Shown here in pieces: positions 42,016 through 50,413 of a stretch of 64,000 nt of DNA; position 1 is the first letter of the stretch; each line of letters starts with the position of its first letter. This DNA is from Novosphingobium sp. GTDB taxonomy: Bacteria; Pseudomonadota; Alphaproteobacteria; Sphingomonadales; Sphingomonadaceae. The notes beneath the pieces are model-generated. The model was not told the DNA's origin and did not search any database. It saw only the letters and a list, made by a program, of their open reading frames with translations. A program made the position numbers and the translations under genes. The stretch covers positions 1 to 64,000 of the forward strand of contig NZ_JAUYRV010000033.1 of NCBI RefSeq assembly GCF_030696665.1, read 5' to 3'.

Positions 42016-43035
42016 ATGGCCGATACCCCCGTCATCAGCGAATTGTCCGTGGTCAGGCGCACCTGGACGCCGGAACAGACCGCCGCACATATTAGCGCGC
42101 TGCCGATCTGGTCGGGCGAAGTGGTTGTCGAACAGAAGTTTGGCGGGTTGCAGAACCGCACCTTTTTTGTGACTGACGGGGGCGGTCGGCGCTCGGTCGT
42201 GCGGGTCGGCTTCGACCAGTATCGCACGCGCCAGACCAGCGTTGTCGAATGTGTGCGTGCGGCGCACCGTCTGGGAATTGGCCCGGCGCTGCTTTACGCC
42301 GAACCGAACCTTTCGGTTACAGCCTTTCAGGAAGGCACCGGTATGACCATCGAGCAGATGGCCGACCCGGTGATCATCCGCAAGATCATCGACCGCATGA
42401 AGATTGTTCACGAAGGCACTGCTGCTGTCCACGAAACCATCAGCTACTGGTGGCCGTTCGATACGATCCGGCGCTATCTGAACGTCTGCGAAACGGGCAA
42501 GGCGTCGACGGGGAATATTCCGTCGGCATGGGCCGATCGCATTCCGCGCTACCGCAGCATCGTCGATGAACTTGAAGCGGCGATCGGGCCGTATCTGCCC
42601 AAATTCACCCACAACGACATGGTCTTTGCGAACATGATCTTCCGCAAGGACGGTGAACTGGTGTTCATCGACTGGGACGGTGGTGCCTATGGCCATCCGC
42701 TGTGGGATATGGCCGAAATGCTGATGTGGGCCGAGGCGGACGAGGGCACGACCCGGATGGCGCTGGACCATTACTACCCGGGCATGACCACCGCCCAAGC
42801 TGCCCAGCGGCTGAAGGAAGTCTATGCGTTTCAGGCGGCTGCAGGCTTGCGCCTTGTTACCGAAACGATGGAAAACGAACTCGATCCCTACTTCTTCCTG
42901 ACGCCCGCTGAAATGGCGGCCAGCATGGCGCTGACCCTGCCCGGCGAAAAGCCTGAACTGGCAGGGCTGATCGACCTGATCGACCCGCGCTTCGAGGAAC
43001 TGTGGAAGCAGTATCAGGACCGCTATTCGCATTGA
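42016..43035 (+). CDS. Choline-kinase/aminoglycoside-phosphotransferase-like kinase
   Basis: A 339-residue member of the APH/choline kinase superfamily. The nucleotide part is GGLQNRTFFVTDGGGRRSVVRVG near residues 42-64, the catalytic loop is FTHNDMVFANMIF near residue 196, and the metal motif is VFIDWDGGAYGHPLWD. It resembles bacterial choline/ethanolamine-type kinases rather than resistance enzymes. The start has GAGGA upstream. It leads the amine-type cluster. Together with the class III PLP enzyme at 43842, an amino-alcohol kinase followed by a PLP enzyme is one possible reading. No substrate can be assigned from sequence alone. Confidence 0.82.
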   Translation: MADTPVISELSVVRRTWTPEQTAAHISALPIWSGEVVVEQKFGGLQNRTFFVTDGGGRRSVVRVGFDQYRTRQTSVVECVRAAHRLGIGPALLYAEPNLSVTAFQEGTGMTIEQMADPVIIRKIIDRMKIVHEGTAAVHETISYWWPFDTIRRYLNVCETGKASTGNIPSAWADRIPRYRSIVDELEAAIGPYLPKFTHNDMVFANMIFRKDGELVFIDWDGGAYGHPLWDMAEMLMWAEADEGTTRMALDHYYPGMTTAQAAQRLKEVYAFQAAAGLRLVTETMENELDPYFFLTPAEMAASMALTLPGEKPELAGLIDLIDPRFEELWKQYQDRYSH

Positions 43036-43069
43036 TTTCCCGCATTGTACCGATTGGGAGAACCGCAAC

Positions 43070-43840
43070 GTGAGACTCGCCGGCAAGAGGATACTGGTTA
43101 CGGGCAGCACTATGGGCATCGGCTTTGCTGCAGCCCAACTGATGCGGCGGGAGGGTGCGCTGGTTGCCGTGCACGGCCGGGACATCGGCCGTGTTCAGGC
43201 CGCAATCGACACGTTGGGCGGGGGCGATGGCTTGGTGCCGATCATCGGCGACGTTGGCGATCTGGACGATTGCCGCCGCATGATCGACGATGCCGTGGCA
43301 GCGCTTGGCGGTCTGGATTGCCTCGTCAACAATGCCGGGATCGGTGATCTGTCCTATCCCGAAGACGTGACCGAGGAGCATTATCGCCGGGTTGCCAACA
43401 TCAATCTGCGTTCGGCCTATTTTCTGACGCAATATGCCCTGCCGCAATTGCGCGCCAACAAGGGTTCCGTCGTGTTCAATGCATCGGTTTGCGGCCTGTT
43501 TGCAGGGCCGACCGACAGTTACATCTACGCTTGCGTGAAGAGCGGGATGATCAACCTGGGCAAGTCGCTCGCGCTGGAGCTGGCGCCCGATGTGCGGGTT
43601 AACGTGTTGTGCCCCGGATACATCGACACGCCTCTGATCGCTGCAGAAAATGCTGCGACAGACGGCCAGATCTACGCCTTCATCGAAAGCGCTGCCGCAT
43701 TACAGCGCATCGGTACGATGGAGGAATGCGCTTCGACGATGGTCTATCTGGCATCGGACGAGGCAAGCTATTTTACCGGAAGCATTCTCGTCAACGACGG
43801 CGGACTGACCGCGCGTCGGACATGGGGTGGGAGAAACTGA
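43070..43840 (+). CDS. Short-chain dehydrogenase/reductase
   Basis: A classical SDR of 256 residues: ILVTGSTMGIGFAAA (cofactor, residues 8-22), NNAGIG, and the catalytic YIYACVK (YxxxK). The cofactor-selecting stretch AVHGRD after the second strand suggests NADP(H). A GTG start has GGGAGA upstream. It lies between the kinase and the transaminase, 34 bp after the first and 1 bp before the second. It probably oxidises or reduces a hydroxy or keto intermediate of this pathway. Confidence 0.88.
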   Translation: MRLAGKRILVTGSTMGIGFAAAQLMRREGALVAVHGRDIGRVQAAIDTLGGGDGLVPIIGDVGDLDDCRRMIDDAVAALGGLDCLVNNAGIGDLSYPEDVTEEHYRRVANINLRSAYFLTQYALPQLRANKGSVVFNASVCGLFAGPTDSYIYACVKSGMINLGKSLALELAPDVRVNVLCPGYIDTPLIAAENAATDGQIYAFIESAAALQRIGTMEECASTMVYLASDEASYFTGSILVNDGGLTARRTWGGRN

Positions 43841-43841
43841 C

Positions 43842-45245
43842 ATGTTGGCTCGTGCTGGATCAAACCGTTCGTTGCAGGACATCGACAAAGCGGGGCTGGT
43901 TCACTCCTTTTCCGCCCTGCATTCCCAGAAGGACCGCGACCTCATTATCTGGGATCACGCCGAAGGGCTGTGGCTGACCACGGTCGATGGTGAGCGCTAT
44001 CTCGACGCCGCCGCCGGGCTGTGGTGCACAAACATCGGCTACGGCCGCAAGGAACTGGCCGATGCCGCTGCCGCGCAGATGGCGCGGACCAGTTCAGTGC
44101 ACAGCTTTGCCCAGTTCAGCAACGAACCGATCATCCGGCTGACGGAACGCGTGCTCGACCTTGCGCCCGAAAACATGCGGCGTATCGTCTATGGCAACAG
44201 CGGGTCTGATGCCAACGACACGCAGGTCAAGATCGTCCGGCGCTATAACAATGTGCGCGGACTTCCGCAGAAGAAGAAGATCATCTCGCGCCTGTCGGCC
44301 TATCACGGCTCGACGCTGGCCTCGGCCAGCCTGACCGGTATCCCGCTGGTTCACCGCACGTTCGACCTTCCGATCGAGGGTGTGCTGCATACGCACATGC
44401 ACGACTACCACCGGCGGCCCGCCCACATAGAGGGCATGGACGCCTATGTCCGCTGGCTGGCTGACGAACTGGAGGCGATGATTCAGCGCGAGGGGCCGGA
44501 CACGGTCGCCGCATTCATTGCCGAACCGGTGACCGGCGCAGGCGGTGTTCTGGTCCCGCCCGACGGTTACTTCCGGGCCATCCGCGAAGTGCTTGATCGC
44601 CACGATGTGCTGATGATCGCCGACGAGGTCATCACCGGGTTCGGCCGCACCGGGGCGTGGTTTGCCAGCCCGGAATTCGGGATGGGCGCCGATCTGATCA
44701 GCGTGTCAAAAGGGATCACCAGCGGCTATTTCCCGATGTCGGCGTGCCTGATCTCTGAACGTGTGGCCGACGTCTTGTATGGCGAAGCCGCTGATGACGG
44801 GCTGTTCGGGCATGGCTTCACCGCTTCGGGCCATTCGGTTGCCGCTGCCGTTGCGCTTGCCAACATTGACATCATCGAGAACGAAGGTTTGCTCGCCAAC
44901 GCTTCCCGTATGGGCGAAATCCTGCTGCGGCGTGTGCGGGAAGCCGTGGGCGACCATGAACTGGTTGGCGACATTCGCGGCAAGGGCATGATCATCGGCG
45001 TCGAATTTGACGCGGACCGCACCACCGGCAAGCCGTTCTCGGATCCAACCGCCGTTGGCAGCCTGCTCAGCCGATCCGCGCTTGAGGAAAAGATGTTGGT
45101 GCGGGGCGGGCATGGCCGCGTGCTGGCGGCAATGGCACCTGCGCTGATCGCCACCGAGGACGACATCGAGGAGATCGTGCGCCGGTTCACGCTGGTCGTC
45201 GACCGGTTTGCCGACAAGCTCACAGCCTCTAGTCTGAGAGCGTGA
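43842..45245 (+). CDS. Class III omega-aminotransferase (amine:pyruvate type)
   Basis: A PLP enzyme of 467 residues. It has LDAAAGLWCTNIGYG near residue 51, YGNSGSDANDTQVKIVRRY near residue 118, GYHGST-like AYHGSTLASASLTG near residue 152, the DEVITGFGRTG cofactor block near residue 261, and the Schiff-base Lys in ISVSKGITSGYFP. The pattern is that of amine:pyruvate omega-transaminases. GGGAG lies upstream of the ATG at 43842. It would remove the amino group from a primary amine or beta-amino acid. In this family some members are instead amino-alcohol-phosphate lyases, a possibility because a kinase of the choline type lies two genes upstream. Confidence 0.88.
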   Translation: MLARAGSNRSLQDIDKAGLVHSFSALHSQKDRDLIIWDHAEGLWLTTVDGERYLDAAAGLWCTNIGYGRKELADAAAAQMARTSSVHSFAQFSNEPIIRLTERVLDLAPENMRRIVYGNSGSDANDTQVKIVRRYNNVRGLPQKKKIISRLSAYHGSTLASASLTGIPLVHRTFDLPIEGVLHTHMHDYHRRPAHIEGMDAYVRWLADELEAMIQREGPDTVAAFIAEPVTGAGGVLVPPDGYFRAIREVLDRHDVLMIADEVITGFGRTGAWFASPEFGMGADLISVSKGITSGYFPMSACLISERVADVLYGEAADDGLFGHGFTASGHSVAAAVALANIDIIENEGLLANASRMGEILLRRVREAVGDHELVGDIRGKGMIIGVEFDADRTTGKPFSDPTAVGSLLSRSALEEKMLVRGGHGRVLAAMAPALIATEDDIEEIVRRFTLVVDRFADKLTASSLRA

Positions 45246-45249
45246 CGCG

Positions 45250-45942
45250 ATGACAATGGACATGAGCTTTGCGGGAAAGCGTGTTTTCGTCAGCGGTACT
45301 GACGGGCCTCTAGGCGCGGCCATCGCGCAGGCGTTTGTGGCAAATGGTGCAACGGTTGCCGTGCATGGTGTGGCAGTTGATCGCGCGTTGACGGTTGCTG
45401 GTGATTTGCACGACGCCGATGCGTGCAAAGCGACGCTGGATTCCGCAATTGCCGCACTCGGCGGCCTTGATGTGATCGTCAACGCCGCTGATTTCCGCGA
45501 CGACAAGCCATTCGAGCAGGTTACGCCCGAGGACTGGGACAAGGCGCTGAACGGTTCGTTCACCGCCAGCCTGTTTTGCACCCAGTTTGCGCTTCCCGCG
45601 CTGCAGGCTTCCAAGGGGAGCATCGTGAACGTGACGTCAGCTTACGGCCAGATGGGGGGACCGGCAGGGTCTTCTGCCTATGCCGCAGCGACCGGATCGA
45701 TTATCAACATGACCCGGATGCAGGCGCTGCGGTTTGGTGTCGACGGGGTGCGTTCCAACTGTCTGTGTGCAGGCCCGTTGGAAGGTTCGGCAGCGGCGAA
45801 AGGTGCGGATGTTCCGCCCATCGGCAGACACGGAACGCCCGAGGACATGGCCGGCACGGTCCTTTTCATGGCATCTGGCCATGCTGCTTTCATGACAGGC
45901 GCGATCATCGTCATTGACGGTGGCCGCTATTCGGGAGCCTGA
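45250..45942 (+). CDS. Degenerate short-chain dehydrogenase-like protein
   Basis: An SDR-fold protein of 230 residues, shorter than usual. The glycine motif reads SGTDGPLG (15-22) and the catalytic Lys is missing: YAAAT at residues 144-148 in place of YxxxK. Ser130 and NAA are kept and the C-terminus (FMTGAIIVIDGGRYSG) is normal. About 20 residues are missing after the second strand, where the cofactor-selecting loop usually sits. The gene is intact and well placed in the operon, so it is more likely a repurposed or non-redox member than a dying copy. Confidence 0.75.
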   Translation: MTMDMSFAGKRVFVSGTDGPLGAAIAQAFVANGATVAVHGVAVDRALTVAGDLHDADACKATLDSAIAALGGLDVIVNAADFRDDKPFEQVTPEDWDKALNGSFTASLFCTQFALPALQASKGSIVNVTSAYGQMGGPAGSSAYAAATGSIINMTRMQALRFGVDGVRSNCLCAGPLEGSAAAKGADVPPIGRHGTPEDMAGTVLFMASGHAAFMTGAIIVIDGGRYSGA

Positions 45943-45950
45943 GCGCAGCC

Positions 45951-47165
45951 ATGAAGATGAACGCTGTCATCGCCGGTGTCGGGACGACAAGGATCGCGCG
46001 TCACGTTGACCGGACCCTGTCAGATCTTGCCCATGAAGCCATTACGCAAGCGCTGCAGGACGCAGGTATCGATGCGTCGAAAATTCAGGCGGTCTGGGCC
46101 GGAAACGCTGCCGCGCCGGTGATGACCGGGCAGGTTTGCATTGCGGGGCAAGCGATCCTGCGCGGGTTGGGCATCGGTCGCGTGCCCGTGGTCAATGTCG
46201 AAAACGCCTGCGCCACGGCCTCCACCGCGATGCAGCAGGCTGCGGCGATGGTCACGCTTGGCGCTTATGATGTGGTTCTCGCCTTCGGGGTGGAGAAGCT
46301 TTACAGCCGCGACAAGCAGAAGGTTTTTTCGGTCTTTGCCGGGTGCGCCGATGTCGAGCATCCCGAAGCGCTTGACCGCTTCATTCTTGATGATGGCGCC
46401 GATGCTGCAGGAGCGGGTCAGTCCCGCTCGGTATTCATGGACGTCTATGCACGGCTTGCGCGCGATTACATGGCGCTGAGCGGGGCGACCGCACGTGATT
46501 TTGCCGCCATTTCTGCCAAGAACAGCGTACACGGCAGCCTCAATCCCAACGCCCAGTTCCGCGACGTGCTGTCGGTCGACGACGTGCTGGCAGCACCGGC
46601 GATCATTGCACCGCTGACGCTGACGATGTGCTCACCGCTTGCCGATGGTGCGGCAGCGGCGGTGATCATGTCGCCCAAGGCGGCGCGTGAATTGGGCGTG
46701 CGCAGTCCGGTCAAGATCCTGAGTTCGGTTCTGGCCAGCGGGTATGACTATGCCGAAGGGCTGGACAAGCTGACGGCTTGGACAGCGCGGCAAGCTTACG
46801 AAGCCGCAGGCGTTGGTCCCGCTGACGTCAATTGTGCCGAACTGCATGATGCCTCGTCCCCTGCCGAGATGATCTACTACGAAGCTCTCGGCCTGTGTGG
46901 TGCAGGCGAGGGGGTGCAGTTCCTTGCCGATGGCCACACCCGGATCGGTGGGCGCGTGCCGGTCAACACGTCCGGAGGCCTTGTGCGCAAGGGCCACCCC
47001 ATCGGGGCCACCGGTCTGTCGCAGATCCACGAACTCGTGCTCCAACTCAGGGGCGATGCCGGGCCGCGACAGGCCGAAGGCGCAATGGTGGCGCTGGCCG
47101 AAAACGGCGGCGGTTTTCTGGGCGAAGATTCAGCAGCGATAGTCGTGACGCTTCTTGGAAAATAG
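45951..47165 (+). CDS. SCP2-type thiolase / acetyl-CoA acyltransferase-like protein
   Basis: A 404-residue thiolase-fold protein: VNVENACATASTAMQQA with the nucleophile Cys near residue 85, ELHDASSPAEM near residue 302, and GLVRKGHPIGATGLSQIHELVLQLRG near residue 343. This is the lipid-transfer/SCP2 thiolase subgroup that cleaves branched or steroid side-chain 3-oxoacyl-CoA esters, in which a partner DUF35 protein is often needed; none is seen here. It starts 8 bp after the degenerate SDR. A final C-C cleavage step of the pathway is the natural role. Confidence 0.86.
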   Translation: MKMNAVIAGVGTTRIARHVDRTLSDLAHEAITQALQDAGIDASKIQAVWAGNAAAPVMTGQVCIAGQAILRGLGIGRVPVVNVENACATASTAMQQAAAMVTLGAYDVVLAFGVEKLYSRDKQKVFSVFAGCADVEHPEALDRFILDDGADAAGAGQSRSVFMDVYARLARDYMALSGATARDFAAISAKNSVHGSLNPNAQFRDVLSVDDVLAAPAIIAPLTLTMCSPLADGAAAAVIMSPKAARELGVRSPVKILSSVLASGYDYAEGLDKLTAWTARQAYEAAGVGPADVNCAELHDASSPAEMIYYEALGLCGAGEGVQFLADGHTRIGGRVPVNTSGGLVRKGHPIGATGLSQIHELVLQLRGDAGPRQAEGAMVALAENGGGFLGEDSAAIVVTLLGK

Positions 47166-47187
47166 ATCCCTTTCAGAGAGTTAATTC

Positions 47188-48099
47188 ATGACAGAGCAAG
47201 GCTTGAGCAAAGACGTAAGCGTGATTGGCCTTGGCGAAATGGGTGCCGCGTTGGCGCGCGCCCTTCTGTCTGAAGGATACCGCGTTACCGGCTGGAACCG
47301 TTCACGCGAAAAAGCCGAAAAGCTGGCCGGAGCAGGCGCGCTGGTTGCCGGTTCGGTGCTGGAAGCCGTCAACGCCAGTCCGTTGATCATTGCTTGCGTT
47401 GCCGATTATCCGACGCTTTGCACGTTGCTGCGAACGCCTGAAGTGACCGCAGCGATTGCGGGCAAAACACTGATCCAGTTGACGACACGCACGCCAGCCG
47501 AGGCGAGGGCCGGACAGGAATGGACGAGTCAGTCGGGCGTCGCCTGCCTTGAAGGCGCTATTCAGGCATACCCGATGCACATCGGCACGCCGGAAGGCAG
47601 CATACTTTATGCAGGACCGGCTGAAACCTTCGAGGCTGTAAAGCCTGTCCTTGCGGTCCTGACCGGTCAGGTCGTCCATGTTGGCGAGCAGATCGGCAGC
47701 GCAGCGGCGCTTGATCTTGCGCTGGCGGGCACAGTGGTTCCGGGGGCAACGCTTGCGTTTCTGCAAGGCGCCGCGCTTTGCAAAGCAGAAGGGGCATCGC
47801 TGCGCGACTACCTTGAAATGGTCGAACGCAGCGTCGTTCCGGGCCTGATGCTGTCGACCTTCCGTGCCAGCATTCCGATGATCGAGAACGGCAATTATGC
47901 CTACACTGGCGATGGCGCACCGCTTGATGCGTGGATGCCAGGCCTGCAGATGGTGGTGCAGGCAGCGCGGGATGCCGGCATCAATCCTCGCTGGAGCGAG
48001 TTCGTCGTCGGGCATCTCGAACAGGCGGTTGCCGATGGGCACGGTCAGGGCGAACTGGCCGCCATTTTCGAACAACTTCGCACACCTGCGAAACGATGA
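47188..48099 (+). CDS. Imine-reductase-like NAD(P)-dependent dehydrogenase (6-phosphogluconate dehydrogenase superfamily)
   Basis: A 303-residue protein. The N-terminal Rossmann motif is VIGLGEMGAALARALLSEGYRVTGWNRSREKA, with NRS indicating NADP(H). The middle (IIACVADYPTLCTLL, IQLTTRTPAEA) and the long inter-domain helix (AALDLALAGTVVPGATLAFLQGAALCKAEG) match bacterial imine reductases and related beta-hydroxyacid dehydrogenases. Beside an omega-transaminase, reduction of a cyclic or open imine is plausible, or the reverse oxidation of an amine. It lies 22 bp after the thiolase gene. Confidence 0.82.
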   Translation: MTEQGLSKDVSVIGLGEMGAALARALLSEGYRVTGWNRSREKAEKLAGAGALVAGSVLEAVNASPLIIACVADYPTLCTLLRTPEVTAAIAGKTLIQLTTRTPAEARAGQEWTSQSGVACLEGAIQAYPMHIGTPEGSILYAGPAETFEAVKPVLAVLTGQVVHVGEQIGSAAALDLALAGTVVPGATLAFLQGAALCKAEGASLRDYLEMVERSVVPGLMLSTFRASIPMIENGNYAYTGDGAPLDAWMPGLQMVVQAARDAGINPRWSEFVVGHLEQAVADGHGQGELAAIFEQLRTPAKR

Positions 48100-48110
48100 C
48101 ATCGGAGTGA

Positions 48111-49013
48111 ATGATGGACCGGATCCTTATCCTTGGAGCCACGGGCAATCTTGGCGGGCTGACCAGCGAACGTCTTGCCGGAAAGGGCGGTGTGCAGCTG
48201 CGCCTCGCCAGTAGCCGGGAGGCCGGGCGTGCGGCGCTGCAGGAGCGGTTTCCTGACGCGGAAACCGTGATCGCCGATTGGTATGATGCGGCCAGCCTTG
48301 AAGCGGCCATGCAAGGTGTCACGCGGGTGTTTGTTGTGACTCCCGATTTCATGACCGACGAACGCGTGGTCACCCCCAACATCATCAAGGCAGCGAAAGC
48401 CGCCGGAAGCATCGCACAGATCGTCCGGCTGATTGCCATTCCGCCGGGGCTGACCGAAAGTGACCTGTCGCAGGCATTCCTTGATACGCGCTGCGGAGCG
48501 AACCTGCACGTGATCGCCAAGCCGCTGCTAGATGCCAGCGGGCTGCCGGTAACATACATCAACGTGCCGGGGTGGATCATGTTCAACCTGCCGTGGTTCC
48601 TTGCGCCCGAGGTCAAGGCGAACCGCCGGCTGGCGATGCCCGCCATCACCGATGCAAACCGGATGTGGATTTCGGAAGGCGATATTGCCGATGTTGCCGC
48701 AACGATCCTAGTAGCGCCGATTGCCGATCACATCGGCAAGGAGCATGTTCTCACTGCTCCTGCTCGCTACGACTATCCGGCCATCGCAGTCCTGCTTGGC
48801 GAAGAGCTGGGCGAGGACGTCGCCTATGCCGACGATGACGGTCCGCTGCGTGCGACGATGGGCGAAGCGTTCGACGCCCTGATGACGTATTTTGAGCACG
48901 AAACCCAGGCCTATGGCGGGGTTACGCATAACGAGACGGTGGCCGCACTGCTCGGCCGTCCGCAGGAAACCGTGCGCGATTATATCAAGAGCAACCGCCA
49001 ACTATTCGTTTGA
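48111..49013 (+). CDS. NmrA-type atypical SDR
   Basis: A 300-residue protein with ILILGATGNLGGLTSERLAGKGGVQLR at the N-terminus (GxxGxxG motif of NmrA/QOR2-like proteins), a RVFVVTPDF strand, PVTYINVPGWIMFNLPW in the middle, and no YxxxK pair. Members bind NAD(P)H and act as quinone or flavonoid reductases or as redox sensors. It starts 12 bp after the imine-reductase-like gene, with CGGAG upstream. The role in the pathway is unknown. Confidence 0.82.
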   Translation: MMDRILILGATGNLGGLTSERLAGKGGVQLRLASSREAGRAALQERFPDAETVIADWYDAASLEAAMQGVTRVFVVTPDFMTDERVVTPNIIKAAKAAGSIAQIVRLIAIPPGLTESDLSQAFLDTRCGANLHVIAKPLLDASGLPVTYINVPGWIMFNLPWFLAPEVKANRRLAMPAITDANRMWISEGDIADVAATILVAPIADHIGKEHVLTAPARYDYPAIAVLLGEELGEDVAYADDDGPLRATMGEAFDALMTYFEHETQAYGGVTHNETVAALLGRPQETVRDYIKSNRQLFV

Positions 49014-49030
49014 ACCGAGAGGATATTCCT

Positions 49031-49585
49031 ATGTCCGAAGACGCCAGACAGCCGAGCATCGAAGTGATCGACAGCGAAGATCGCCGCGCATTCATTGCCA
49101 AGGCGATGGCCGCAATGGCAGCGACTGCCGCGTTTTCCGGCGCGGCATGCGCGGCCGGGCCTGAACCTGAGGCAGCCAAGGCTGGCAATGCGCCCCTCCA
49201 TCCTGTGCGTCTTGATCGCAAGTACATGGACGGAAAAGATATTCCAGAGCTTGCGCCTTGGCCCGCAGCCATGCAGCTGCGCCCGGTCAAAACGCACAGG
49301 ACGATCCAGTGGTACACGGGCGAAAAGCTGAGTTGCATGGTCTACGATGCCGACGACGGGCTGCTCAAGTTCACCAATCTTCCCTATGATGAACATGTGG
49401 TGGTTCTGAATGGCACAGCGACGCTGACTTCGCTGGATGGCCGCGTTGAGGTGTTCAACAAGGGCGATGTGTTCATCGCACCCAAAGGTTGGAACGGCAC
49501 CTGGCAGCTGGCGAACGGTTATCGTGAACTGATCTGCTTTGAAACAAAATCGCTCGACGATGCGATGAAAGCTTGGTTCGAATAA
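49031..49585 (+). CDS. Cupin-domain protein with N-terminal export-like segment
   Basis: A 184-residue protein. The N-terminus has DRRAFIAKAMAAMAATAAFSGAACAAG, which resembles a Tat or lipoprotein-like signal with a Cys at the end. A single RmlC-type cupin follows: LPYDEHVVVLNGTATLTS, then VEVFNKGDVFIAPKGWNGTW. The EutQ/cupin_3 type is suggested by the length and the GWNGTW end. The metal His set is incomplete. The start at 49031 has GAGAGGA upstream. It lies between NmrA-type and SDR genes. A small isomerase or a binding function is possible. Confidence 0.75.
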   Translation: MSEDARQPSIEVIDSEDRRAFIAKAMAAMAATAAFSGAACAAGPEPEAAKAGNAPLHPVRLDRKYMDGKDIPELAPWPAAMQLRPVKTHRTIQWYTGEKLSCMVYDADDGLLKFTNLPYDEHVVVLNGTATLTSLDGRVEVFNKGDVFIAPKGWNGTWQLANGYRELICFETKSLDDAMKAWFE

Positions 49586-49586
49586 C

Positions 49587-50354
49587 ATGGCAACGCAAAT
49601 TGAGCGTGCGATTGTAACCGGTGCGACGTCCGGCATCGGTCGGGCGGTTGCTGTCCGCCTCGGTCGTCGAGGCGCGGTCGTCGCTATCCTTGGCCGGAGC
49701 GAGACCAAGGCGCAACACGTGGCCGAGGAAGTCCGCATGGCGGGCGGCACTCCGTGGATCGCCACGCTTGATATTGCCGACATGGCTGCTGTCGATGATG
49801 TAGTCGCTCGCTTTGCCACGGCTTACGGCGGAATCGATACGGCGGTCTCATCGGCAGGGATTGCATCAACCGGAACCGTGACATCGACCGACCCGAACGA
49901 ATGGCACCGTATCATCAACACCAACCTCAACGGCACCTTCTATCTGGCGCGTGCGGTCATGCCGGAACTGATCAAGACCAAAGGATCGTTTGTGGCGATC
50001 AGTTCTGATGCAGGAGTGCAGGGTGCCCAAGGCTATGCTGCCTATGCGACTTCCAAACACGCCCTGCACGGGCTGATCAAATGCATGGCGCTTGATCATG
50101 GCCCGGACGGTGTGCGCAGCCACGCGGTGTGCCCGTCGTTCGTCGAGACGCCTATGGCCGACGAACTGCTGGCCTCTGCTTCGGCCGAAGAAGTCGCCTA
50201 TTTCAGGAAGACGATACCGCTCGGGCGTTTTGCCAAGCCTGCCGAAGTGGCCGACGCCGTAGCGCATCTCACATCTGAAGAGGCGGCGTTCGCGAACGGG
50301 GTCTTCTACAGGCTTGACGGCGGATCCACCGCCGGATTTTTCATGGCGGGCTGA
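49587..50354 (+). CDS. Short-chain dehydrogenase/reductase (3-oxoacyl-ACP-reductase-like)
   Basis: A 255-residue classical SDR: AIVTGATSGIGRAVAVRLGRRG at residues 8-29, SAGIASTG, SSDAGVQGAQGYAAYATSKHAL with YxxxK, and a normal C-terminus (FYRLDGGSTAGFFMAG). LGRSE after the second strand suggests NADP(H). It starts 1 bp after the cupin gene. It closes the contiguous run of enzyme genes; a 59-bp gap leads to the MFS gene. Confidence 0.88.
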   Translation: MATQIERAIVTGATSGIGRAVAVRLGRRGAVVAILGRSETKAQHVAEEVRMAGGTPWIATLDIADMAAVDDVVARFATAYGGIDTAVSSAGIASTGTVTSTDPNEWHRIINTNLNGTFYLARAVMPELIKTKGSFVAISSDAGVQGAQGYAAYATSKHALHGLIKCMALDHGPDGVRSHAVCPSFVETPMADELLASASAEEVAYFRKTIPLGRFAKPAEVADAVAHLTSEEAAFANGVFYRLDGGSTAGFFMAG

Positions 50355-50413
50355 GACCGGGATCTGACCAGTGAGGGCGGGCCTTCGCGCACAACGGACG
50401 GGACAATGCCAAC

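Noticed and set aside
42016..43035. Aminoglycoside resistance gene
   Set aside because: The fold is shared, but the sequence and cluster context fit a metabolic choline/ethanolamine-type kinase.
43842..45245. Fumonisin-type degradation cluster (aminotransferase with TonB and MFS genes)
   Set aside because: The expected carboxylesterase and aldehyde dehydrogenase partners are absent beside the transaminase.
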